From Rhizobium leguminosarum bv. trifolii WSM2297 (lineage in GTDB: Bacteria > Pseudomonadota > Alphaproteobacteria > Rhizobiales > Rhizobiaceae), in assembly GCF_000271845.1 (NCBI RefSeq), contig NZ_JH719395.1, positions 1,384,466-1,448,465 on the forward strand: a stretch of 64,000 nt of DNA, given 5' to 3'. The notes under the pieces were generated by a model. It worked only from the letters and a program-made list of their open reading frames with translations. It ran no database searches and was not told the DNA's origin. Numbering within the stretch: the stretch's first letter is position 1; the number at the start of each line of letters is the position of its first letter. This document shows positions 53,041-60,947 of the stretch, piece after piece. Made by a program: the position numbers and the translations under genes.

Positions 53041-53733
53041 CTAAGCCGCGCCCTGCTTTTGCAAGGCATTAAGCAGCGTTTTAGCTGCCTGGCTTGAGGA
53101 GGCCGGGTTCTGGCCAGTGATGAGCAGGCCATCCTGGACGACATGCACGCCCCAATCCGCGGTCTTCGAAAACTTTGCGCCCTGCTCTTTCAGCACGTCC
53201 TCGAGCAGATAGGGAACGACTTCGACGAGGTGCATGGCCTCCTCTTCGGAATCGGTGAAACCCGTCACCGCCCGGTCCGCCGCGATGGGCTTTCCGTCGG
53301 GCGCCTTCACATTGGTGAGAATTCCAGGCGCGTGGCAGACGAGCGCCACGGGTTTTCCCGCCGAAAGCATATTCTCGATGAGCGACAGCGCATAACGGTC
53401 GTTCGTCAGGTCCCAGAGCGGGCCATGGCCGCCGGGGAAGAACACGCTGTCATAGTCGGCCTGGTGAATGTCGGACAGCTTCAAAGTGTTGGCGAGCGCC
53501 GCCGTTGCGGCTGCGTCTTGTTCGAACCGCCGCGTCTGTTCCGTCTGGAAGGCCGGCTCGTTGCTCTTCGGATCGAGCGGTGGCTGGCCCCCCTTTGGCG
53601 AGGCGAGCGTGATATCGACCCCGGCGTCACGGAAAACGAAGTACGGGGCGGCCAGCTCCTCGAGCCAGAATCCCGTTTTCCTGCCGGTATTTCCCAATTG
53701 ATCATGCGATGTCAGAATCATGAGTATTTTCAT
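53041..53733 (-). CDS. DJ-1/PfpI family protein (type 1 glutamine amidotransferase-like)
   Basis: A 230-residue protein of the DJ-1/PfpI superfamily, in the large-subfamily layout also seen in HSP31/HchA-like glyoxalase III. The nucleophile elbow is VALVCHAPGIL (Cys near 138), preceded by DSVFFPGGHGPLWDL with the partner Glu/His positions and LTSHDQLGNTGRKTGFWLEE at the N-terminus. Likely a methylglyoxal or stress-related hydrolase or chaperone. It stands alone, facing a divergent LacI-type gene. Confidence 0.88.
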   Translation of the reverse strand: MKILMILTSHDQLGNTGRKTGFWLEELAAPYFVFRDAGVDITLASPKGGQPPLDPKSNEPAFQTEQTRRFEQDAAATAALANTLKLSDIHQADYDSVFFPGGHGPLWDLTNDRYALSLIENMLSAGKPVALVCHAPGILTNVKAPDGKPIAADRAVTGFTDSEEEAMHLVEVVPYLLEDVLKEQGAKFSKTADWGVHVVQDGLLITGQNPASSSQAAKTLLNALQKQGAA

Positions 53734-53970
53734 TGCTCAGCTCCTTCAGCCGGTCGGCGGACAAAACCATCCGCATCCGGATTTACGGTAAAATACTGCC
53801 TGCAATCTCATGCTAAACGCCAGAAAACATAGATCGACCGCCCCCGCGACACAAGCTCTCCGTCTGCCGTTTGCGGGAATTGGCGCGCGTAAGCCTCTGT
53901 GAGATTTGGGGCTAAAGTGTATGAAGAAGAAGAAACGACGTCGCGTAAGCCCATTCGAGGGAGCTGGAAA

Positions 53971-54972
53971 GTGAGCAAGCCGAATTACCGGGACATCGCC
54001 CGCCAGGCCGGGGTGGGAACAGCAACGGTCGAGCGGGTGCTGAACGGGCGTGGCGGTGTTCGCCCCGAACTGGTCGAGAAGGTCATATCCGCCGCACGCC
54101 GCCTGGATTACCCGCGCAAGCTTCCCGAAACCCATCGCGGCCTGCTGAGGATAGAAGTGCTGATGGTTCGCCCGGAGACGAGCTTCTACCGTCGGCTTTC
54201 ACATGCTTTCCAGAGAATTGCCGCCACCCTCGATCCCTTGGTCGTGGTGCATCGCAGCTTCACCGACGAGATGAACGCCGAGAGGATTGCGCGACGCATC
54301 CTGTCGACCGACCTTTCCCGGGCCGGGCTGATCCTTGCGGTGCCCAGCAGCCCGGTGATCAGTGCCGCGGTGGAGAAGGTCAATGCGCAAGGCCTGCCGG
54401 TCGTCCACGTGGTCACTCGCGCTTCCGAGCGCGTCGGCGAATTCATCGGCATCGACAATGTCGCCGCCGGCCGGACAGCGGCTCTTTACATCAGCCGGAT
54501 GGCGCTGCGGATCGGGGCTGTCGTTGCGATCTGCCATCCCATCTATCAGGTGCATCGCGATCGGATCCGCGGCTTTTCGGCCTATTTTCAAGAATATCCC
54601 GGCGCCTCCAGTTTTGAATGGCTGGGGTTTGGCGGCGATGAGGAGCGCCTCAGCGCGGATCTCTTGTGGTCGGCGCTGGAGATGTATCCCGACCTTGCCG
54701 GCCTCTACAATGCCGGCGGCGCCAACGCCGCGCTGATCGAGGTGCTTCGCCGGCATCCGCGCGGGCGCGAGGTATTTTTCGTCGGGCACGAGCTGACCGA
54801 TTACACGCGTGCGGCGCTGCAGGACGGCATCATGGATGTGGTGCTGGATCAGGCGCCGGAGGCGCAGGCGCGCCGGGCGCTGGATCTCGTTCTGAACAGA
54901 ATCGGCTTGACCGATATCAAACCGGACCAGGCACCGATCCGTTTCATTACCATCACCAAGGAAGCGCTTTGA
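53971..54972 (+). CDS. LacI-family transcriptional regulator
   Basis: A 333-residue LacI/GalR regulator. The helix-turn-helix reads NYRDIARQAGVGTATVERVL with the hinge NGRGGVRPELVEKVISAARR, followed by a periplasmic-binding-protein-like sugar domain with FIGIDNVAAGRTAALYISRM and GHELTDYTRAALQDGIMDVV. The GTG at 53971 is preceded by GGGAGC. It lies 107 bases upstream of the mocDEF-like operon in the same direction and is its probable regulator, perhaps sensing an inositol-like or amino-sugar ligand. A palindrome overlaps its stop codon. Confidence 0.87.
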   Translation: MSKPNYRDIARQAGVGTATVERVLNGRGGVRPELVEKVISAARRLDYPRKLPETHRGLLRIEVLMVRPETSFYRRLSHAFQRIAATLDPLVVVHRSFTDEMNAERIARRILSTDLSRAGLILAVPSSPVISAAVEKVNAQGLPVVHVVTRASERVGEFIGIDNVAAGRTAALYISRMALRIGAVVAICHPIYQVHRDRIRGFSAYFQEYPGASSFEWLGFGGDEERLSADLLWSALEMYPDLAGLYNAGGANAALIEVLRRHPRGREVFFVGHELTDYTRAALQDGIMDVVLDQAPEAQARRALDLVLNRIGLTDIKPDQAPIRFITITKEAL

Positions 54973-54986
54973 TCTAATCAGATCAA
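54969..54986. promoter_or_regulatory. Palindrome TTGATCT-N4-AGATCAA between regulator and mocD-like gene
   Basis: Two perfect seven-base arms separated by AATC, overlapping the regulator stop codon and about 95 bases upstream of the mocD-like start. A likely operator for the LacI-type protein. The spacing does not suit an FNR/FixK box. Confidence 0.45.
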
Positions 54987-55079
54987 GGAAGGCTTCGGCA
55001 TTTTCAGGCGCCCCTGCTAGTTTCGCGTCAGAGATATGAGGGCGGGCGCGGAAACATCCGGCGTCCGGAGGAGATGCCA

Positions 55080-56114
55080 ATGGATGATCTGAAATTCGGC
55101 AAGCGCAACAAGCGCGGCGACTGGGCGCCGGACCAGCCGGCCGAGACTGCGCCGCTTTTTGCCTTTCCGCCGCGGCTGACGGCGGTCCTGAAATGGCTGC
55201 CGCATTATTTCCTTCCCTGGAACCTGATTTTTGCGCTCTCTGCGCTCGCCTATTGGGCCTGGATCATTCCCCCGGTCGAGACGATGCAAACCCTCAGCCC
55301 TGGCTGGATCGCCTGGCTCTATGCGGTGAACGCCATTTCGGTCTTGCTGTTCTACGGCGCCTTCGAACTGCATCTCTACGTGTTGAAGCGGCAGGAAAAC
55401 CGCTTCAAGTACAATGGCAAATTCCCGGCCGACAACAAGAGCAAGGCCTTCTGGTTCAAAAGCCAGAACCTCGACAATATCCTGCGCACCTTCCTGTCAG
55501 GCGTGACTATCTGGACCGCCGTCGAGGTGGGGATGCTCTGGGCCTATGCCAACGGCTACGCTCCCTGGCTGAGATTCACGGAAAATCCATGGACGCTGGC
55601 ACTTGTCGCGCTCGTGGTGCCGATCATTCACGAATTCCACTTCTTCTGCATACACCGGCTGATCCACACACCTCTGCTCTACAAATGGGTGCACTCGGTC
55701 CACCACAATTCGGTGAACCCTTCGCCGTGGTCGTCGCTGTCGATGCATCCTGTGGAACATCTGCTCTATTTCGCAACGGCCTTCTACCATCTGCTCCTGC
55801 CCTCCAACCCGATTATCATGCTCTACCAGCTGCATTATGCCGGTTTCGGGGCAATTCCCGGCCATGTCGGCTTCGACAAGGTCGAGATCGGCAAGGAGAA
55901 ACTGGTCGATAGCCACGCCTATGCGCATTACCTCCACCACAAATATTTCGAGGTGAACTACGGCGACGCGCTGATCCCGCTCGATAAATGGTTCGGCACC
56001 TGGCACGACGGCTCGCCCGAAGGCGAAGCCCAGATGCAGGAGCGCTACCGCAGGCGGAAGGAAAAACTTGCGGCCCGCAAGGCCCGCCTGGAAGTCGGGG
56101 GAGCCGCCGAATGA
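55080..56114 (+). CDS. mocD: MocD-like di-iron oxygenase (fatty acid hydroxylase superfamily)
   Basis: A 344-residue membrane-bound oxygenase of the fatty acid hydroxylase/sterol desaturase superfamily. Four or five spans are present, and the di-iron His clusters are visible: HEFHFFCIHRLIH (near 183), WVHSVHHN (near 205), HPVEHL and HYLHHKYF (near 282). It is followed immediately by a Rieske ferredoxin and a ferredoxin reductase. This trio matches mocDEF of rhizopine catabolism, where the oxygenase removes the O-methyl group of L-3-O-methyl-scyllo-inosamine. The ATG at 55080 is best spaced from GGAGGAG. Substrate in this strain is inferred from homology. Confidence 0.85.
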   Translation: MDDLKFGKRNKRGDWAPDQPAETAPLFAFPPRLTAVLKWLPHYFLPWNLIFALSALAYWAWIIPPVETMQTLSPGWIAWLYAVNAISVLLFYGAFELHLYVLKRQENRFKYNGKFPADNKSKAFWFKSQNLDNILRTFLSGVTIWTAVEVGMLWAYANGYAPWLRFTENPWTLALVALVVPIIHEFHFFCIHRLIHTPLLYKWVHSVHHNSVNPSPWSSLSMHPVEHLLYFATAFYHLLLPSNPIIMLYQLHYAGFGAIPGHVGFDKVEIGKEKLVDSHAYAHYLHHKYFEVNYGDALIPLDKWFGTWHDGSPEGEAQMQERYRRRKEKLAARKARLEVGGAAE

Positions 56115-56422
56115 CCTGGGTTTCAGCTGGCAAACTGGACGACATCGAACAGGAAGGCGCCATCCGCTTCGACCATGGCGGGCGCACCTACGCGATCTAC
56201 CGTGGCCCGGATGACAGCGTCTACTGCACCGCCGGGCTCTGCACCCACGAGGCGATCCATCTCGCCGACGGATTGGTGATGGATTTCGAGGTGGAATGTC
56301 CGAAACATTCGGGCGCTTTTGACTATCGCACCGGCGAGGCCTTGCGACTTCCCGCCTGCGAGAACCTGAAAACCTATAAGGCCGAGGTGATCGACGGAGA
56401 GGTTCGCGTGGCCCTGGGTTAA
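56111..56422 (+). CDS. mocE: MocE-like Rieske [2Fe-2S] ferredoxin
   Basis: A 103-residue Rieske ferredoxin. The cluster ligands are CTHE (near 43) and CPKHSG (near 62), the standard C-X-H and C-X2-H pair, within CTAGLCTHEAIHLADG and ECPKHSGAFDYRTGEA. It passes electrons from the reductase to the MocD-like oxygenase. Its ATG overlaps the mocD stop by four bases. Length matches MocE. Confidence 0.88.
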   Translation: MTWVSAGKLDDIEQEGAIRFDHGGRTYAIYRGPDDSVYCTAGLCTHEAIHLADGLVMDFEVECPKHSGAFDYRTGEALRLPACENLKTYKAEVIDGEVRVALG

Positions 56423-56503
56423 CGCATGTCGCCCGCAACTGCCCAGCGCTTTAGGCCTAGTTTTTTACGGCCTGACGCCGGCCGCTCTTTCCACGGAGAA
56501 CAC

Positions 56504-57709
56504 ATGGACGGTATCGTCATCATCGGGGCGGGCGAAGCCGGCACCCGGGCAGCCTTTGCCCTGCGCGAGGCGGGCTATTCCCGGCCCGTCACACTGGTCG
56601 GAGCCGAGCCTCATCTGCCCTATGAACGGCCTCCCCTATCGAAGACCGTCGATGACGCGGTGCAGATGAAGCTGATCTGCGCGGCGGAAGCGCTGGAGAC
56701 CGCCGGTATTAGCTATCTCAAGGGCTTGTCGGCCGCCGAGCTGGATGCCGGCGCCGGAACGGTGCGCTTGAGCGACGGGCAGCTGCTGCGCTACGACAAG
56801 CTGCTGCTGGCGACCGGCGCGCGGCCGAGACGGCTCACATGCCCCGGCGCAGCCGGAGCACTCGACTTCCGGACCCACGCCGACGCCGAAGCGATCTTCT
56901 CCCGTGTTGCGCCGGGCCGGAGCGTGGCGATCATCGGCGCCGGGCTGATCGGGATGGAACTTGCAGCGGTCCTCCGCGGGAAGGACGTCGCGGTCAACGT
57001 CATCGAAGCGGCGCCGAAACCTTTGGGCCGCGCCGTCCCTGCCGGCTTTGCCGAAAAGCTGCACGCCAGACATGCTGCGGAAGGTGTGCGCTTTCACCTC
57101 GACAAGGGCGTGAGGGCGATCGGCGTCGACGGCGTCACCTTGACCGATGGCAGCGTCGTGCATGCCGATCTCGTCGTCAGCGCCATCGGCGTCCTGCCCG
57201 AGATCGCCTTGGCGGAAGCAGCGGGACTGGCAACGGGTAACGGGGTCCTGACGGACGCCAATCTTCGCACCAGCGCAGCCAATGTTTTCGCCGCCGGCGA
57301 TTGCGCGGCGGTCGCCCAACCCGGCGGCGGACACGTTCGCTTTGAAAGCTGGCGGAACGCCAGGATGCAGGCCGAGACCGCCGCGCGGAACATGGCCGGC
57401 GCGGCCGAGACGTTTACCGCCCTCCCCTGGTTCTGGTCCGACCAGTATGATCTCGGCCTGCAGGTGGCGGGGCTGCCGCAGCCCGCCCATCAGATCGTTC
57501 CGCGTTCGATCGCCGGCGGCGAGCTAGAATTCTATCTGGACGATGGGCGTCTGGTGGCCGCGGCGGGTCTTGGCAGCGGCAATAGCCTCGCCAAGGACAT
57601 CAAGCTTGCCGAGATGCTGATCTCAGCAGCGATCAGCCCCAGCCCCGCCGAACTGGCCGACCCCGGCATAAACCTCAAAACGCTTCTGAAAAGCGCGAGA
57701 GCCGCATGA
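56504..57709 (+). CDS. mocF: MocF-like ferredoxin reductase
   Basis: A 401-residue FAD- and NAD(P)H-dependent reductase of the rhodocoxin/putidaredoxin reductase type. It has two dinucleotide motifs: VIIGAGEAGTRAAFALREAG (FAD, near residue 7) and IIGAGLIGMELAAVLRGKD (NAD, near 145). The FAD-side DANLRTSAANVFAAGDCA motif and a C-terminal dimer domain follow. The ATG at 56504 has GGAG nine bases upstream. It reduces the Rieske protein of the preceding gene. A short gap of 81 bases separates it from mocE. Confidence 0.88.
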   Translation: MDGIVIIGAGEAGTRAAFALREAGYSRPVTLVGAEPHLPYERPPLSKTVDDAVQMKLICAAEALETAGISYLKGLSAAELDAGAGTVRLSDGQLLRYDKLLLATGARPRRLTCPGAAGALDFRTHADAEAIFSRVAPGRSVAIIGAGLIGMELAAVLRGKDVAVNVIEAAPKPLGRAVPAGFAEKLHARHAAEGVRFHLDKGVRAIGVDGVTLTDGSVVHADLVVSAIGVLPEIALAEAAGLATGNGVLTDANLRTSAANVFAAGDCAAVAQPGGGHVRFESWRNARMQAETAARNMAGAAETFTALPWFWSDQYDLGLQVAGLPQPAHQIVPRSIAGGELEFYLDDGRLVAAAGLGSGNSLAKDIKLAEMLISAAISPSPAELADPGINLKTLLKSARAA

Positions 57710-58539
57710 TGCAGAAGCTACAGGTCTTCCAATCGCTCTGGGCCATGGAGCGCCGGCACACGGATGGGGTCGAGCGCACACTCGACGAGAACATCGCGAT
57801 GATCTCAGGGGCGGGCTTCGACGGCATCAGCGCCCATTACACCAACCGCCTGGATGTCGTTGCCCTCAACCAGGCCATCCGGGGCACCGGCTTGAAGGTT
57901 GAAGGCGTCTGCTTCCCCCGCTGTGTCGACGATCTGCGCCTGCCGCTGGAACTGGCGGCGGAGTTTCCGGTCAGCCACATCAACCTGCAACCCGATATCC
58001 GCCCGCGCCGCATCGATGCCTGCCTGCCGCTTGTCGATGGCTGGATGCGGCTCGCTGGGGATGCCTGCATTCCCGTGTTCATCGAAACACATCGCGACAG
58101 GATGACCGCGGACCTGTTCTTCACGCTGGATCTGCTCGATCAGCGCCCCGAACTGCCGCTACTGGCCGACCTGTCGCATTTCCTGGTCGGCCGCGAATTC
58201 GCCTTTCCGGTCGATGAGGAGAACCACGCTTCTATCCGACGCATCCTGCAGAACGCCCACGCATTTCAGGGGCGGGTTGCCTCGCGGGAGCAGGTGCAGA
58301 TCGAGATTTTCTTTCCGCATCACCGGCCTTGGGTCGACCTCTTCCTCGAGTGGTGGGACTATGGTTTTCGCCACTGGCGCTCACGCGCCGCCGATGACGC
58401 CGAGCTGATCTTTACCTGCGAATTGGGCCCCAAACCTTATGCGATCACGGGCAGAGACGGCAACGACTCGACCGACAGATGGGCGGAGTCCCTGGCGCTT
58501 CGGCAGATGGTGCATGAGCTCTGGGCCGCCACTGCCTGA
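57706..58539 (+). CDS. TIM-barrel sugar isomerase/epimerase-like protein
   Basis: A 277-residue protein of the xylose-isomerase-like TIM-barrel superfamily. Metal- and acid-type residues are seen in PVFIETHRDRMTADLFF, LPLLADLSHFLVGREF and EIFFPHHRPWVDL. It overlaps the mocF stop by four bases, so it belongs to the same operon. In rhizopine and inositol catabolism, isomerase/dehydratase proteins of this fold (MocC/IolE types) act on the freed inosamine or inosose, so this could be the next step. Assignment is by fold and position. Confidence 0.8.
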   Translation: MMQKLQVFQSLWAMERRHTDGVERTLDENIAMISGAGFDGISAHYTNRLDVVALNQAIRGTGLKVEGVCFPRCVDDLRLPLELAAEFPVSHINLQPDIRPRRIDACLPLVDGWMRLAGDACIPVFIETHRDRMTADLFFTLDLLDQRPELPLLADLSHFLVGREFAFPVDEENHASIRRILQNAHAFQGRVASREQVQIEIFFPHHRPWVDLFLEWWDYGFRHWRSRAADDAELIFTCELGPKPYAITGRDGNDSTDRWAESLALRQMVHELWAATA

Positions 58540-58736
58540 ATCCCGTTAACTCAGCCTGCCGATTGTGGAAAACCCCTGTTGGATCAGTATAGTTGTGCCC
58601 TACATCGTAAAGGTGTCGGCCGAGGTTTGGGATTGTGAATCAGGAGTGCCTAATGTAAATCTTGACGAGTACAAGTTGTGCGACAGTTGATTTGCTAGGA
58701 TATCTGGTTAGGACATTCGACTGGGAGAGCTCGAAG

Positions 58737-60389
58737 ATGCGGAAAATTCGTGCGGCCAGCTCGGCCCTCGGACAGACACAGGCAGAAGCTCCGAGTTCGA
58801 TCGACCGGCTTCTGTTCTTTGACCGCGACTTCAATCCCATCGAGAATTTCCTGGGCAATGAGCTACCTGCTTCCGTCAAACCGGCAGCGTCACTTTGGGA
58901 GCATTTTCCACAGCTGGACAAATCGGCGATTACGCTGGCTTTCCGCTCATTGGATGACAGCGTCCAGCCATTGCGAATATCGGGCGATCTGGGCGGGTCC
59001 GGGTCGCACGGGCTGACAATCTATCGGATCGGAAACCTTTTTGCCGTGGTCCGCTCCGATGAGCTTGTTGACGATGAGCGGGCAACTCTTCTGCATCTGG
59101 CGACCCACGATCCGCTGACGGGACTGCCGAACCGACGCCAGTTCAGCGACGACCTGGCTGAATTGTTGCAGGAGAGCGCAGGTTCAAACGAAACTCTGTC
59201 TCTGATGCAGCTCGACCTTGATGATTTCAAGCCGGTCAACGACACGCTTGGGCATCCGGCCGGCGACAAGCTTCTTCAATTTGCGGCAAGGCGTATCCAA
59301 GACTGCCTGACCAGCGATGACAGAGCCTATCGCCTGGCGGGCGACGAATTCACCGTCATTTCCAGGGGCTCGGGACATCCGGCCAAAGCTCACCGGTTGG
59401 CGGAAGCCTTGGTTGCCGCATTCAAAAAGCCTTTCACGATAGACGGCATCGCGGTCTTTGTCGGCACCAGCATCGGCATATCGACCGCTCCTCCGGATGG
59501 GACAAGTCCGGAGGAACTGATGAAGGCGTCGGACCTTGCGCTTTATGCCGCCAAGCAGGATGGACGCGGTCGGCCGAAAGCCTTTGATCCGGAAATGCTC
59601 GAATTGCTGGAGCAACGCGAACTGCTGCGCCGCAGCCTGCGCATGGCGCTGGCCCAACAGCAATTCTTTGTCGAATACCAGCCGATCTCCGAGGCCGGCT
59701 CCGTTGTCGGCTTCGAAGCATTGCTGAGATGGAACCATCCCCTGCTTGGAAAAATCCCACCGGCCTCATTTATTCCGATGGCCGAGGCTGACGGACTGAT
59801 GCCCGAGATCGGCGCATGGGTTTTGGAGCAGGCATGCCGCGAGGCGATGAACTGGCCGGAGAACTACATCGTCGCCGTCAATTTGTCGGCGGCTGAATTT
59901 TTGACCAGCGGCCTCACGGATCGCGTATCGCAGACGCTGGACCTGGTCGGACTGCCGCCCGAGCGTCTGGAACTTGAGATCACCGAAAGCGTGCTGCTTG
60001 AGCGCACCGTCAACAATATCGACACGCTGAATACGCTCAACGTGCTGGGCATACGAATCTCGCTTGATGATTTCGGCACCGAATATTCTTCCCTGAGTTA
60101 TCTGAAGACATTCCCTTTCGACACGATCAAAATCGACAAATACTTTATCACCGATCTGGAAAGCGATTCGAAAAGCCAGACGATCGTCCGTTGTATCGTG
60201 AACCTCGCACATGGTCTCGACATGCAGGTGACGGCCGAAGGAGTGGAGACGCCGGCTCAGGCGGAATGGTTGCACAGTGTGGGCTGCGACAGGCTTCAAG
60301 GCTATCTGGTGAGCAGGCCGCTTCCGGTCGAGGCGATGAGCGAGTTCATCAACCGGGCGGAAACATCCGTGAGCCACGCGCTGGTATAA
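58737..60389 (+). CDS. GGDEF-EAL c-di-GMP turnover protein
   Basis: A 550-residue soluble protein without spans. After an N-terminal sensory-type region of about 120 residues comes a GGDEF domain (THDPLTGLPNRRQF near 123; signature degenerate, RLAGDEFTVI with Ala for the first Gly, near 200). An EAL domain then runs from GFEALLRWNHPL (EAL-type signature near 328) through ELEITESVLL and DDFGTEYSSLSYL to the usual EGVETPAQAEWLHSVGCDRL. Both synthesis and breakdown of c-di-GMP are possible; AGDEF signatures can be active. It has GGGAGAG upstream and leads the signalling operon. Confidence 0.9.
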   Translation: MRKIRAASSALGQTQAEAPSSIDRLLFFDRDFNPIENFLGNELPASVKPAASLWEHFPQLDKSAITLAFRSLDDSVQPLRISGDLGGSGSHGLTIYRIGNLFAVVRSDELVDDERATLLHLATHDPLTGLPNRRQFSDDLAELLQESAGSNETLSLMQLDLDDFKPVNDTLGHPAGDKLLQFAARRIQDCLTSDDRAYRLAGDEFTVISRGSGHPAKAHRLAEALVAAFKKPFTIDGIAVFVGTSIGISTAPPDGTSPEELMKASDLALYAAKQDGRGRPKAFDPEMLELLEQRELLRRSLRMALAQQQFFVEYQPISEAGSVVGFEALLRWNHPLLGKIPPASFIPMAEADGLMPEIGAWVLEQACREAMNWPENYIVAVNLSAAEFLTSGLTDRVSQTLDLVGLPPERLELEITESVLLERTVNNIDTLNTLNVLGIRISLDDFGTEYSSLSYLKTFPFDTIKIDKYFITDLESDSKSQTIVRCIVNLAHGLDMQVTAEGVETPAQAEWLHSVGCDRLQGYLVSRPLPVEAMSEFINRAETSVSHALV

Positions 60390-60446
60390 CGAACGAGAGA
60401 TTTTTCGCCGTGCTTTTTGAGGACATCTGACGCCCCAGACAAACTG

Positions 60447-60947
60447 ATGGAGGCTGTATTGGAAGAGCAAGCATCTGGCTTCGATGACCATGCATTGGCG
60501 CCGATGGTATCGCTGGAACTGAACGTTGCGATGTTCAAATCTCAGTGGCAGTTTTGCGACAGGATTACCGAATATCTCTCAGACATCCTCGGCCAGGGCC
60601 ACAGCGATCCGGCTCGATATTCGAATTTTCTTTCCGTGGCGGCAAACGAGCTCATTGAACTCGCCTTCCGCTCGACGGGCGAGCCGGGAAGGATCAGTTT
60701 CAGTCTCTATCGGAGCGCGACGTTCAACCGGCTGAGAATTGCCTTTGCCCGCGAGGACCGCGGCACTGGTATGAAATCAACCGAACACCAGTCTCGCTCG
60801 GGCGCCGGATCCGACCTGACGTCCGACGGGACGATTATGCTCAAAGATCTGGCAACCATATTCCGCGCCGCCATCCGAATTGAGCAAGACGGCGCTCACG
60901 GCATGCAAATCATCGCGGATTTCCCCTCGGCCGAGGATTTTCAATGA
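60447..60947 (+). CDS. Putative GHKL/SiaB-like kinase or anti-sigma-type partner
   Basis: A 166-residue soluble protein. LSVAANELIELAFRSTGEPG resembles the N-box helix of GHKL ATPases, as in RsbW/SiaB-type kinases, and is followed by strands FSLYRS and LRIAFARED and a final IIADFP strand. Classic G-boxes are not clear. Its stop overlaps the start of the STAS-methyltransferase gene by four bases, so the two proteins are made together. By position it would be the kinase that phosphorylates the STAS domain. The start is uncertain: 60447 is the first good ATG, with an alternative TTG at 60417. Assignment is inference. Confidence 0.5.
   Translation: MEAVLEEQASGFDDHALAPMVSLELNVAMFKSQWQFCDRITEYLSDILGQGHSDPARYSNFLSVAANELIELAFRSTGEPGRISFSLYRSATFNRLRIAFAREDRGTGMKSTEHQSRSGAGSDLTSDGTIMLKDLATIFRAAIRIEQDGAHGMQIIADFPSAEDFQ

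Noticed and set aside
54969..54986. FNR/FixK-type anaerobox at TTGATCTAATCAGATCAA
   Set aside because: The arms are eight bases apart when read as TTGAT...ATCAA, whereas the box needs four.
55497..56438. 313-codon frame opposite the mocD/mocE-like genes
   Set aside because: Shadow of two clearly supported genes with diagnostic His and Cys motifs on the plus strand.
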